Source: Pirellulales bacterium (lineage in GTDB: Bacteria > Planctomycetota > Planctomycetia > Pirellulales > Thermoguttaceae). Taken from it: a stretch of 64,000 bases of DNA. The notes under the pieces were generated by a model. The model worked only from the letters and a program-made list of their open reading frames with translations. It had not been told where the DNA came from and searched no databases. Location: assembly GCA_016936015.1 (NCBI GenBank), contig JAFGPV010000085.1, positions 1-64,000 on the forward strand, in the 5' to 3' direction. The position numbers were made by a program, and so were the translations under genes. Shown here in pieces: positions 33,606 through 42,227 of this stretch (position 1 is the first letter of the stretch; every line of letters starts with the position of its first letter).

Positions 33606-34000
33606 GCCCGGAGACTGCCAGATTCCGCATCGCGCGTCAACAGTAAGGGGAGTCCCCCGAATTCGGGATGAAATCAAATTTCCTATCACTCGGTGGTAGT
33701 TGACAATGGTTGAAGACGATGATATTTTACAAAGGTTAACTCATCTTTTTTTTATAAATAGCTTCTGAGGCAGCGTTAGCACACAGGCATAAACGAACAT
33801 CGACCTGAAAAGGTGATGCGGGGGTGGGTGAATTCTTTCAACAACTGCTCGCTGCGCTCGGTTCTTTCGGGTCTTCGGTTTTGCCACTTTTAAATGTATC
33901 TATACGATCATTCACTGATGTATTGGAAGGTAAAGGGTATAAGTGAAAGTAAAAGTAATAGGCTTTTAATCTTATTCTTATTCACGAGGGAGAAATATCA
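33606..34000. other. AT-rich segment upstream of the PEP-CTERM gene
   Basis: About 400 bases of markedly lower GC than the flanks, with short frames only. A strong ribosome-binding site GAGGGAGAAA ends 6 bases before the ATG at 34001. No defined promoter is called. Confidence 0.5.
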
Positions 34001-35368
34001 ATGTTACATCGTTTATGTAATAGTTTGTGTATTTTGTCTTTGGTATTCTCAGGCGTGGGTTCAGCCTCTGCCGTGCCGTTGTACAACATCACCGATCTTG
34101 GCACCCTGGGTGGTGTACTGAGTTTCGCCAGTGACATCAACAACAGCGGTCAGGTTGTGGGCGAGGCACGTGACGCCAGCAATCATACCCGTGCATTCCT
34201 CTACAGCAATGGGACGATGATTGATCTGGGTACAATAGGAGGTGATCCTAACCACAGTGAGAGTTTTGCTTACGGCATTAACACTGACGGGCAGGTGGTT
34301 GGCTACACATTGGTACAAGAGGGTAACATGCCTCCTACTTATGCTTTTCTATACGACCATGGAGATTTGATAAATCTGGGCACTCTGCCTGGCACTTCTT
34401 ACACGAATAGTATGGCTCACGCTATAAATGATAGCGCCCAAGTAGTCGGGGTCAGTCTGATGGGCTCCAGTGGTGGAAGACCTATTTATCACGCATTTCT
34501 CTATATCAACGGAACGATGACTGACCTAGGCGCCCCAGTCGCCTTCCCCTCTTCCGTACCATATGCAATAAACAACAATGGCCAAGTAGTTGGTTCCATG
34601 ACGAATAATACTTCAAATATCACTCACGCCTTTTTTTATAACAACGGGAGCATGATCGACATGGGAACTCTTCCCGGCGATACTTTAAGTGAGGCTGTAG
34701 CGATCAACAACAACGGCCAAGTGGTTGGCACCTCTTCTGCAACTAATCAGCATGCGTTTCTTTATGCCAATGGAACGATGACCGGTCTAGGCACTCTAAC
34801 GGGATTTTCACGCAGCTTTGCACGTGACATTAACAATGGCGGCAAAATCGTTGGCGATGTCGCCACCGCTGATTTTTCGACAAGACGCGCTGTTCTTTAT
34901 TCCGGTGGGACAATCACCGACTTGAACAGTCTCATCAATCCAGATTTAGGTTGGAGTCTTGGTAGAGCGGACGCTATCAACGATTCCGGGTGGATCGTTG
35001 GCACGGGCCAACATAATGGAAATACCCGTGCCTTTCTTCTAATCCCCATCCCCGAACCCTCCACTTTTGCCCTCCTCGGCATTGGTGCTCTCGGTCTTTT
35101 TACTTACGCTTGGCGAAGGCGGAAGGAGCTTCATAACCAGCATTCGACGATTCTGGCAATAATCGTTGTATTAATTGCTGGTTCGGCACGGGCTGACGTG
35201 TTTAATATGGGCGGCACCCGCGACCCCGTTACGGGAACATGGACAGGATTAGCGAGTCTGGAGTTCGTCACCATAGATGATCCCGGCAATGTAGCGGATA
35301 CGTCAGGTTATGGCTCAGTCCCCTACGTCTACCAAATGCGGAGTTCCGGAGGGGGACATCATACATAA
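34001..35368 (+). CDS. HAF-repeat PEP-CTERM protein fused to the start of a second secreted protein
   Basis: A 455-residue frame with two parts. Residues 1-~374 form a complete PEP-CTERM protein: a signal peptide (to VGSASAV), seven or so HAF-type repeats (HAFLYxNG-x-MxDLGTL...INNNGQVVG) and a sorting signal IPIPEPSTFALLGIGALGLF followed by YAWRRRK. Proteins with this tail are processed by an exosortase and attached at the surface. The frame then runs on into a fresh hydrophobic signal-like segment (STILAIIVVLIAGSARA) and ADVFNMGGTRDPVTGTWTGL, which looks like the start of a formylglycine-generating-enzyme-like PEP-CTERM protein. That second part breaks off after VYQM. GC is visibly lower than in the flanking genes. 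RAYT remnants lie on both sides. Confidence 0.78.
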   Translation: MLHRLCNSLCILSLVFSGVGSASAVPLYNITDLGTLGGVLSFASDINNSGQVVGEARDASNHTRAFLYSNGTMIDLGTIGGDPNHSESFAYGINTDGQVVGYTLVQEGNMPPTYAFLYDHGDLINLGTLPGTSYTNSMAHAINDSAQVVGVSLMGSSGGRPIYHAFLYINGTMTDLGAPVAFPSSVPYAINNNGQVVGSMTNNTSNITHAFFYNNGSMIDMGTLPGDTLSEAVAINNNGQVVGTSSATNQHAFLYANGTMTGLGTLTGFSRSFARDINNGGKIVGDVATADFSTRRAVLYSGGTITDLNSLINPDLGWSLGRADAINDSGWIVGTGQHNGNTRAFLLIPIPEPSTFALLGIGALGLFTYAWRRRKELHNQHSTILAIIVVLIAGSARADVFNMGGTRDPVTGTWTGLASLEFVTIDDPGNVADTSGYGSVPYVYQMRSSGGGHHT

Positions 35369-35641
35369 TTATCGGCTCATCCTTCGTTTGGGACCGGGTT
35401 TTTGTCGTCGCAAGACGCGCCCAAGGTTCTTTTCCAATCGCTTCTGGAACTCCTCGTCGCCGAGGACCCAACCCGTGCGCTCGTGTTGAATTACGGACCC
35501 TTCCTCGCGGCACCACTCGGCCATCAACTCCAAGTACGCTGCATAGTCTTCCTCGTTGAAAAAGGTCTGCTGCCGGCGATTGCCGCGCTGGGTGATGAGA
35601 TGCGTCATGCCAGAAATGACCACTCGTGCCAATCGAGCCAT
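35369..35641 (-). pseudogene. RAYT (TnpA_REP) transposase with internal deletion
   Basis: The 90-residue frame joins both ends of a REP-associated tyrosine transposase. MARLARVVISGMTHLITQRG and DYAAYLELMAEWCREEG are the N-terminal part. HERTGWVLGDEEFQKRLEKN and a KPGPKRR end are the C-terminal part. Full proteins have ~200-230 residues, so ~110 are missing, including the HUH (His-hydrophobic-His) motif and the catalytic tyrosine. It cannot cut DNA, yet the frame is intact and the DNA-binding ends remain. It abuts the fused PEP-CTERM frame on one side and glnD on the other. Confidence 0.85.
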
Positions 35642-35672
35642 GCCCGGAGACTGCCAAATTCTGCATCGCGCG

Positions 35673-38315
35673 TCAATAGTTAGGTACTATGTCCCCCGAT
35701 CTGTCGACCACGTTCAGCAGGCGGCGGCGGATGGCTTCGAGGCGCTGCGGATCGAGGATTTTCCGACACTGGTTGTCGGTGACGTAGAAGACGTCGACGA
35801 CCTGGTCGAGATAGGTGCCGATCTTCGCCCGGCCGACGGACAGCTCCAGCTCGAACAGCGTCCGGGCGACGGCGTAGAGGAGGCCCGGGCGGTCGAGGGC
35901 GAAGATGTCGAGGATGGTGAAGAACTCGGAGGTGCTGTTGTCGGCCAGCACGCGGGTCTGGACGCCGGGGGCCTTGAGGATGGGTTTGCCGGCCTGCCAG
36001 GTCCGCCGGAAGGTGGGCAATCCGCTTTCCGGATTTTTCAATGATTGCACCAAGGCCCCGGCAACTTGCTGAAAACGGTCCGGTGGCGGCTTGGCGTCGA
36101 AATCGGGATCGCGGACCCAAAAGCGGTCCAGCACCAGCCCGTCGGAAAAGGTGTGGATCTGCGCCGAGCGGATCTCCAGCCCCTGACCCGTCAGTGCCCC
36201 GGTCAGGCGGTGGAAGATGCCGGCGGCCACCGTCTCGGAGGCGGCCACCGTGTACTGGCAGGTGTGGGTCTCGGGCAGATAGCCGCCCTGGGCGAAGACG
36301 TCCTCCGCGCAGCGGCCGTGCAGCAGGCGCAGATCGGCGGCGACTTGCTCGGGAGACGTGGCGTGGAGATAACTTTCCGGCAGACGCTCGATTTCGCGGC
36401 GGAACCAGGGATCGTCTTTTTCGGCGATTAAGCAATCTCCGGCCGCCTCCCGGCGCTGCCGGAAGATCTCCGCCAACGTGGTCTCCGGGCTGTCGCCGGC
36501 CAGGCACTGCATGGTGCGGTGATACAAATCGGTGAGGATCTCCTCCTTCCACCCGTCCCAGACGCCGGGGCCCACGGCGGCCAGGTCGGCGGCGGTCAGA
36601 ACGTAGAGCATCTGCAGCAGGTCGGGCGAACCGACCTGGACGGCCAGATCCAACGCCAGCCGCTCGTCGGCGGTGTCGCGGCGGAAGGCCAGGTGGTTCA
36701 TCAGCATGTGCTTGTGGACCAGGAAGCGGAGGGTCTCGGCGTCGCGGGAGTCCAGGCCCAGGCATCGGGCCGCGGCGGCGGCGATGGGGATGCCCGCTTC
36801 GCGATGATCCTCCAGGCGTCCCTTGCCCAGGTCGTGCAGCAACAGCGCCAGGTGTAGAAGCCACTTCGGCCGCAGGGGCCGATACACCCGGCCCAGCGGC
36901 CCGGCGTCCCGGCCGAACTCCGTGGCGCATTCCACGGCGCGGAGGCAGTGCTCGTCGACTGTGAACTTGTGATACTGGTTGAACTGCAACAGCCCGCGGG
37001 CGTGGGCCAACTCGGGAACGAACCGTTCCAGGAGGCCGGCGTCGTGCAGATCGCGCAGCAGCGGGCCCAACCGGGCGGGATGGTCCAGCAGGGAGAGGAA
37101 ATGGCGGCAGGCCGCCGGCGCCGGCGGCTCGGTCGGCAACCGGGCCGCCTCCCGGCGGATGGCTTCCCAGGTGGCCGGGGTGATCGGCTGGTCGTGGAGG
37201 TTTGCCAGATCGACGAGGCGGACGACGGCGGTCAGGTCGCGGCCCAGGATTTTGGCCCGCCGGGAAGGCGTCCACAGTCCCAGCGGACCGGAGCGGATGC
37301 CCTCCTCCACGCGGCGTCCCAGCGCCGTGGTGACGACGCCCGTCAGCCGGCCGTGCGTCCTGGCCTGGAGTGCAAACCGCTGCGCCGCGTGCTGCACGGC
37401 ACGGGTGTGGCGGAAATACTCGCGCATCAACTGCTCGACCGGCAGCAGGCCCTCCTGCGGCACGTAGCCCCGCAGGGCGGCAATCCGCAGTTGCTCGGCC
37501 CGGCTGAGGACGTCGGTCGGCTGTCCGGCGTGAAAGTGTAACTCGTTCCGCAGCCGGAGCAGGAACTCCCGGGCCTGGCGGAGGACCTGGCCGTCTTCCT
37601 CGCTCAGCGCGCCCCGTTCGACGAGCGACTCCAGTTCCGGCGTGCCGTAGCGGACGCTGCCGATCCAACGGATCAACTGCAAATCGCGGAGCGTCCCGCC
37701 GGAGCGTTTGACGTTCGGTTCCAGGAGGAACGGCGTGTCGCCGAAGCGGATTCGTTCTTCCCGCCGGGCGCGGTCGAAGGCGGCGGCCAGGGACCGTCCG
37801 CGGCGGCGGACCTTCCGCAGAAACCGCTCCTGATAGTCGGCGAACAACCGCGTGTCGCCGCAAACCAGCCGCGATTCCAGGAGCGAGGTGCAGATCGACG
37901 GATCCTGCAGGGCCAGGCGGCAGGCCTGGTCGGGGGTGCGGACGCTGTGGCCGAGGATCAACCCGGCGTCGAACACGTCGCGCAGCAGCCGTTGGACGAA
38001 GGGGGCGATCCGCCGTCCGGCGCTCGAGGGATGGAGGATCATCAAGTCGACGTCGCTGTAGGGAGCGACGTCGCGGCGGCCGGAGCCGGCGTGGGCGACC
38101 ACGGCCATCCGCTTAAGCAGCCCGGCCGGGCCCGACTCGCCCAGATCGTCCAAGGCGGCGTCGATCAATCCGATGAGGATTTCCTCGCGGAGTTGTGCGA
38201 GCCGGGCGCAGACTTCCCCGCCCAAGCCCCCTGCCTGGTGAAACTGACGGATCAGCGCCCGGCCTTCGATCAGCCGTTGTCCGGCCGCCAGGACGTGGGG
38301 ACGGAGGGTGGACAT
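35673..38315 (-). CDS. glnD: [Protein-PII] uridylyltransferase/uridylyl-removing enzyme
   Basis: An 880-residue bifunctional nitrogen sensor. The nucleotidyltransferase domain has GSGRRDVAPYSDVDLMIL at 77-94, with D88 and D90 as metal ligands. The HD domain near 505 (LALLLHDLGKG, later LVHKHMLMNH) removes UMP. Two C-terminal ACT domains (AASETVAAGIFHRLTGALTG near 680; LDIFALDRPGLLYAVARTLF near 805) bind glutamine. Length and order match the family. It modifies the PII protein encoded 9 bases upstream, whose Tyr51 is present. Operon order is amtB-glnB-glnD, which unites sensor, signal protein and transporter. Confidence 0.95.
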   Translation of the reverse strand: MSTLRPHVLAAGQRLIEGRALIRQFHQAGGLGGEVCARLAQLREEILIGLIDAALDDLGESGPAGLLKRMAVVAHAGSGRRDVAPYSDVDLMILHPSSAGRRIAPFVQRLLRDVFDAGLILGHSVRTPDQACRLALQDPSICTSLLESRLVCGDTRLFADYQERFLRKVRRRGRSLAAAFDRARREERIRFGDTPFLLEPNVKRSGGTLRDLQLIRWIGSVRYGTPELESLVERGALSEEDGQVLRQAREFLLRLRNELHFHAGQPTDVLSRAEQLRIAALRGYVPQEGLLPVEQLMREYFRHTRAVQHAAQRFALQARTHGRLTGVVTTALGRRVEEGIRSGPLGLWTPSRRAKILGRDLTAVVRLVDLANLHDQPITPATWEAIRREAARLPTEPPAPAACRHFLSLLDHPARLGPLLRDLHDAGLLERFVPELAHARGLLQFNQYHKFTVDEHCLRAVECATEFGRDAGPLGRVYRPLRPKWLLHLALLLHDLGKGRLEDHREAGIPIAAAAARCLGLDSRDAETLRFLVHKHMLMNHLAFRRDTADERLALDLAVQVGSPDLLQMLYVLTAADLAAVGPGVWDGWKEEILTDLYHRTMQCLAGDSPETTLAEIFRQRREAAGDCLIAEKDDPWFRREIERLPESYLHATSPEQVAADLRLLHGRCAEDVFAQGGYLPETHTCQYTVAASETVAAGIFHRLTGALTGQGLEIRSAQIHTFSDGLVLDRFWVRDPDFDAKPPPDRFQQVAGALVQSLKNPESGLPTFRRTWQAGKPILKAPGVQTRVLADNSTSEFFTILDIFALDRPGLLYAVARTLFELELSVGRAKIGTYLDQVVDVFYVTDNQCRKILDPQRLEAIRRRLLNVVDRSGDIVPNY

Positions 38316-38324
38316 GGGAGGAAA

Positions 38325-38663
38325 TTAGATGGCGTTTTCGCCCGACTCGCCGGTGCGGATCCGCACCACTTCGCTCAGGTCGGAGACCCACAGTTTGCCG
38401 TCGCCCACCTCGCCGGTCCGGGAGGCGCGGAGCACCGCGTCGAGGACGGCCGGCAGCTTGGCGTCGGGAACCACGACCTCGATCTTGATCTTGGGAATGA
38501 AGTCGACCTGGTATTCCGTGCCGCGGTAGGTTTCGGTGTGGCCTTTCTGGCGGCCGAAACCGCGGACCTCGGTGATCGTCATGCCCGCAATCCCTTGTTC
38601 CGTCAGGGCGTTTTTTACGTCCTCCAGCTTGAAATGCCGGATGACCGCTTCCACTTTTTTCAT
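38325..38663 (-). CDS. glnB: PII nitrogen regulatory protein (GlnB/GlnK)
   Basis: A 112-residue PII protein starting MKKVEAVIRHFKLEDVKNAL. The T-loop GHTETYRGTEYQVDF carries Tyr51, the uridylylation site of GlnD. The B-loop TGEVGDGK near 83-90 binds ATP/ADP, and RIRTGE near 101 closes the C-loop. It reports 2-oxoglutarate and energy state and, next to amtB, probably also plugs the ammonium channel (GlnK-like role). GAGGAG precedes the ATG. The start was set inside a longer open frame by similarity and this site. Confidence 0.96.
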   Translation of the reverse strand: MKKVEAVIRHFKLEDVKNALTEQGIAGMTITEVRGFGRQKGHTETYRGTEYQVDFIPKIKIEVVVPDAKLPAVLDAVLRASRTGEVGDGKLWVSDLSEVVRIRTGESGENAI

Positions 38664-38761
38664 AGGGAGTGCTCCTCGATTGTCGGTGCGGCCTCGCGGG
38701 GACGGTCCCGGCCGACATGGAACGTTTTCCGAGTATAGGGAGAAAACATGGAATTGTCCAG

Positions 38762-40180
38762 TTAAATAAAAATGTATCCTTCCTCGCCGTGCTGGCTGAA
38801 GTCGAGGCCTTCGATCTCGGCTTGCCGCGTAACGCGGAGTCCGATTGCGGCGTCGAGGAGTTTGAGGATTGCGAAAGTCACGACGACGGCCAACACCCAG
38901 GTGACCGCCACGGCGAGCAGTTGCGCCGCCATCACGCGGCCGCCCTCCAGCAGCCCCAGCGGTTGGTCGATGAAGGCGCCGGTGGCCCGGGTGGCGAACA
39001 CGCCGGTGAGTATCGCGCCGAGGGTCCCGCCCACCCCGTGCACGCCGAAGGCGTCGAGCGAATCGTCGTAGCCGAACCGGGACTTGATCGCCGTGCAGGC
39101 CAGGTAGCAGACCACGCCCACGGCCGCGCCCATCAGCAGGGCGGGCATGGGGGTGACGAATCCGGCGGCGGGCGTGACGCACACCAATCCGGCGACCACG
39201 CCGGAACACGTTCCGAGGACGGTTGGTTTGCCGCGGACGATCCATTCCACCCCGGCCCAGGTCAGACCGGCCGCGGCGGCGGCCAGGTGCGTGGCGGCAA
39301 AGGCGCTGGCGGCCAGTCCGTTGGCGGCCAGGGCGCTGCCGGCGTTGAAGCCGAACCACCCGACCCAGAGCAACGCCGCGCCGATGGCGGTGTACGTCAG
39401 GTTATGGGGCGGCATCGGTTCGCTGCCGTAGCCCAGCCGCTTGCCGAGGACCAGGGCGCAAATCAAGGCGGACACGCCGGAGCTGATATGCACCACGGTC
39501 CCGCCGGCGAAGTCCAAGGCCCCGCCGGCCCAGGCGTTCGGGCTGCCGTATTGCAAAACCCCCCCGCCCCAGACCGCGTGGCACAAGGGACAGTAGACCA
39601 GCGTGCCCCAGAGGATCATGAACACGACCATCGCGCTGAACTTCATCCGCTCGGCGAACGCGCCGCAGATCAGCGCCGGCGTGATGATGAAAAACATCCC
39701 CTGGAAGAGCATGTGCGTCAGCCGGGGGATCGTCAGGGCGGGATGCAGCGGGATCACGGATTGACCGTCTTTCCATTCCGCTTGAACGCCCCGCATCCAC
39801 AGGTGGTCGAGACTGCCGATCCATTTCGGGGGAGTTCTGATCGCGTCGCCGCCGAAGCCGAGCGTGTAGCCGTACAACACCCAGATGACCGACATTAAGC
39901 ACATCAAGAAGACGCACTGCATCATGACGCCCAGCACATTCTTCTTCCGGACCAGGCCGCTGTAGAAAAAGGCCAAGCCGGGGGCGGTCATCAGCAACAC
40001 CAGCGCAGAACTGGTCAGCATCCAGGCGTTATCGCCGTGGTCCACCGCGGGGGCGGGCGCCGCGGAGGCGACTTCCAACGCCGGTTCCTCGACGGCTAGG
40101 GCGGGCGAATTCCCCCAAAAAAAGAAAACGCAGACGAAAAACGCCACGCTCAACAGCCAGCCAATCCTTCGGTTTTTCAT
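38762..40180 (-). CDS. amtB: Ammonium transporter
   Basis: A 472-residue Amt-family channel with a cleavable signal peptide (GWLLSVAFFVCVFFFWG...ALAVEE) and 11 membrane helices. The twin pore histidines lie in DFAGGTVVHISSG near 225 and DAFGVHGVGG near 370. The first helix, with GLAFFYSGLVRKKNVLG, is typical. It brings ammonium in when nitrogen is scarce and is closed by un-uridylylated PII. It is the first gene of the amtB-glnB-glnD operon, and a sigma-54 promoter lies 73 bases upstream. Confidence 0.96.
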   Translation of the reverse strand: MKNRRIGWLLSVAFFVCVFFFWGNSPALAVEEPALEVASAAPAPAVDHGDNAWMLTSSALVLLMTAPGLAFFYSGLVRKKNVLGVMMQCVFLMCLMSVIWVLYGYTLGFGGDAIRTPPKWIGSLDHLWMRGVQAEWKDGQSVIPLHPALTIPRLTHMLFQGMFFIITPALICGAFAERMKFSAMVVFMILWGTLVYCPLCHAVWGGGVLQYGSPNAWAGGALDFAGGTVVHISSGVSALICALVLGKRLGYGSEPMPPHNLTYTAIGAALLWVGWFGFNAGSALAANGLAASAFAATHLAAAAAGLTWAGVEWIVRGKPTVLGTCSGVVAGLVCVTPAAGFVTPMPALLMGAAVGVVCYLACTAIKSRFGYDDSLDAFGVHGVGGTLGAILTGVFATRATGAFIDQPLGLLEGGRVMAAQLLAVAVTWVLAVVVTFAILKLLDAAIGLRVTRQAEIEGLDFSQHGEEGYIFI

Positions 40181-40252
40181 CAGATGAAGCCTCTATTCGA
40201 GAGATGCACTATTGGGGAGTCGTATGGGGAGATTAAAAATCAACAAGCAGGG

Positions 40253-40267
40253 GCAATCTTTATGCCA
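40253..40267 (-). promoter_or_regulatory. Sigma-54 promoter of amtB-glnB-glnD
   Basis: On the minus strand the sequence is TGGCATAAAGATTGC. GG and GC are exactly 10 bases apart, as needed for the -24/-12 elements (consensus TGGCAC-N5-TTGC). The start point would be near 40241, giving a leader of ~60 bases. Sigma-54 control fits a nitrogen-starvation operon. Confidence 0.75.
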
Positions 40268-40377
40268 ATGGATGAAATCATCACCATTGAAAGAGAAAAA
40301 AACTCGCAGAGATAAGCAGTTGAAAAGAGTTTATAAGCAATGGATGGGGGATCCATCAAGATATTCCCACCCTTCAT

Positions 40378-40394
40378 TGCACGGACAATGGGCA
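40378..40394. promoter_or_regulatory. Possible NtrC-type enhancer site
   Basis: TGCACGGACAATGGGCA matches 9 of 12 defined positions of the NtrC dyad TGCACC-N5-GGTGCA and lies ~125 bases upstream of the sigma-54 promoter, a usual enhancer distance. The match is imperfect. The rest of 40181-40475 is AT-rich regulatory DNA without a convincing gene. Confidence 0.35.
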
Positions 40395-40475
40395 TTCTGT
40401 GCCGATATTTTAGGCACCGATAAAATGGGCTTTTTTACAGCGTAAACCTAGCAGCAGGCACAAGTCGAATGCAGG

Positions 40476-41021
40476 CTACGGTTTCCGCCAAGGAGAATCG
40501 GCCACGCCGGAGCGTTGATTGGCAGAGCGGGCCAGCACGAAAAACAGATCGCTCAGACGGTTGACGTACGCCAGAAGCAGGTCGGAGACGCCGCCCGGCT
40601 CCGCCGCGGCCAGGGCCACGACCGCCCGCTCGGCCCGACGGCAGACCGTCCGCGCCCAGTGGAACAAAGCCCCTCCGCGGGTCCCGCCGGGGAGGATGAA
40701 ACCGGAGATCGGGGATGTTTCTGCCGTGAATTGATCGATGGCCCCTTCCAGGCGCTGGATCTCCGATTCCGTCAACCGGGTGGGAGATCCCGCCGACGCC
40801 CCGACCGCCAGATCCGCGCCGGCGGAAAACAAGTCGTTTTGGATCTGCTCCAAGAGCCGATCCACCTCCGGAGGAAAACCTTCGACGCGGATCAGCCCCA
40901 GTACGGCATTCAACTCGTCCACCGCGCCGCAGGCATCTACCCGCGGATGGTTCTTCTTGACGCGTCGGCCGCCGGGTAGCGCCGTTTCCCCCCCGTCGCC
41001 GGTCCGGGTATAGATCTTCAT
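40476..41021 (-). CDS. PduO-type ATP:cob(I)alamin adenosyltransferase
   Basis: A 181-residue protein from MKIYTRTGDGGETALPGGRR, whose TRTGDGG-x-T start binds ATP. The helical core contains DELNAVLGL near 35, RLTESEIQRLEGAIDQ, FILPGGTRGGALFHWARTVC near 110 with the RxxxRR-type sites (CRRAERAVV), and YVNRLSDLFFVLAR near 155. It converts cob(I)alamin to adenosylcobalamin. The ATG was set inside a longer frame by this start. It is divergent from the UroD/MtbA-like methyltransferase gene with 73 bases between, so the two may share corrinoid-related control. Confidence 0.93.
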   Translation of the reverse strand: MKIYTRTGDGGETALPGGRRVKKNHPRVDACGAVDELNAVLGLIRVEGFPPEVDRLLEQIQNDLFSAGADLAVGASAGSPTRLTESEIQRLEGAIDQFTAETSPISGFILPGGTRGGALFHWARTVCRRAERAVVALAAAEPGGVSDLLLAYVNRLSDLFFVLARSANQRSGVADSPWRKP

Positions 41022-41094
41022 GGGTCCATTCCTTCCGCCAAATGGATAAATTATATTACAAAAACCCGGATTAACCAGACGGAGTTGCGTCATC

Positions 41095-42222
41095 ATGTCT
41101 CTTGCCCAACAAAAAACCGAGCGGCTGCGGGCGGCTCTGAGCCACCGCGAAGGCGACCGCGTGCCGGTCGGCGAGTTCTTTTGGACCGGTTTCCTCAACC
41201 GCTGCAAGGCGAAGTACGGGAGCGATTTCGATCCCTACCGCCACTTCGACCTGGACTACGTGGTGCTGACGCCGAACATGGACCCAAAGATCCAGTCCTT
41301 CGAGATCCTCGAGCAGCGGGGGGAGGACATCGTGGTCAAGACCGGGTTCGGGGCGGTGATCCGTCGCCGGGGCGACCTGCCGATGCCGCATTACGAGGGC
41401 TTCGCCGTCCGTCGGCCGGAGGAGATGGCGGATTTTACCTTCGATCTGCCCGACGACCCGCGGCGGTTCTTCGCCGGCGGCGACGACCAGATCAACGGCG
41501 TCGGCGACGCCTTGCTGCGCGACCTGCCGGCCTGGGACCAACGGCTCCAGTCCTACGCCGGCGATTTCGCGCTGTTCGGCTCGGTGTGCGAACCCTACGA
41601 ATATCTGTGGCGGATCATCGGCTCGGAGAACGCCCTCTACTGGATTGCTACCGACCCCGAGCGGCTGGAAGCGTTCGTCGACCGGATCGGGAAATTCCTG
41701 GTCGAGTTCACCAAGGCCCAGATCGCGGCCGGCAAAGGGCGGCTGTGCGGCATGTACTTCTGGGGCGACGTGGCCTACGTCAAGGGGATGCTCTTCGGCG
41801 CCCCGCGCTGGCGGACCCTGCTGAAACCGCACGTCCAGGCCTTGATTGCGCTGTGCCGCCGGCACAACCTGATGACCGTCTATCACGGCTGCGGCGACGC
41901 CCGGGCGATCTACGAGGATCTGATCGAGATCGGGCTGGACGGCTACAATCCGCTGGAGGCCAAGGCCCGGCTCGACGCCGTCGAGCTGAAGAAGCAGTAC
42001 GCCGGGCGGCTGGCCTTTGTGGGCAACGTGGACGTCCGCGAGTTGGAGAGCGGCGATCCGCATCGGATCGAGCGGGAAATCCGCTACAAGCTCCAGGCGG
42101 CCCGGGGCGGCGGCTGGGTCTGCCAGTCCGACCACTCCGTCACCAGCCGCGTCGCCCCCGAAAGCTACGAACTGGCCGTGCAAACGCTCCGCCGGTGGGG
42201 AAACTATCCCCTGCGGCTCTGA
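41095..42222 (+). CDS. Uroporphyrinogen decarboxylase-like/MtbA-type methyltransferase
   Basis: A 375-residue TIM-barrel protein of the URO-D superfamily (ERLRAALSHREGDRVPVGEF start). It carries HGCGD near 262-266 and a later Cys in GGGWVCQSDHS near 342-352, which together match the His-x-Cys...Cys zinc site of methylcobamide:thiol methyltransferases (MtaA/MtbA). True heme decarboxylases lack that site. Transfer of a methyl group to or from a corrinoid is therefore more likely than heme synthesis. A divergent cobalamin adenosyltransferase supports this. No corrinoid-binding protein gene is adjacent, and the acceptor is unknown. Confidence 0.8.
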   Translation: MSLAQQKTERLRAALSHREGDRVPVGEFFWTGFLNRCKAKYGSDFDPYRHFDLDYVVLTPNMDPKIQSFEILEQRGEDIVVKTGFGAVIRRRGDLPMPHYEGFAVRRPEEMADFTFDLPDDPRRFFAGGDDQINGVGDALLRDLPAWDQRLQSYAGDFALFGSVCEPYEYLWRIIGSENALYWIATDPERLEAFVDRIGKFLVEFTKAQIAAGKGRLCGMYFWGDVAYVKGMLFGAPRWRTLLKPHVQALIALCRRHNLMTVYHGCGDARAIYEDLIEIGLDGYNPLEAKARLDAVELKKQYAGRLAFVGNVDVRELESGDPHRIEREIRYKLQAARGGGWVCQSDHSVTSRVAPESYELAVQTLRRWGNYPLRL

Positions 42223-42227
42223 TCTGA

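Noticed and set aside
40212-40445. A 77-codon frame upstream of amtB
   Set aside because: It covers the sigma-54 promoter and NtrC-like site, has poor start context and no similarity.
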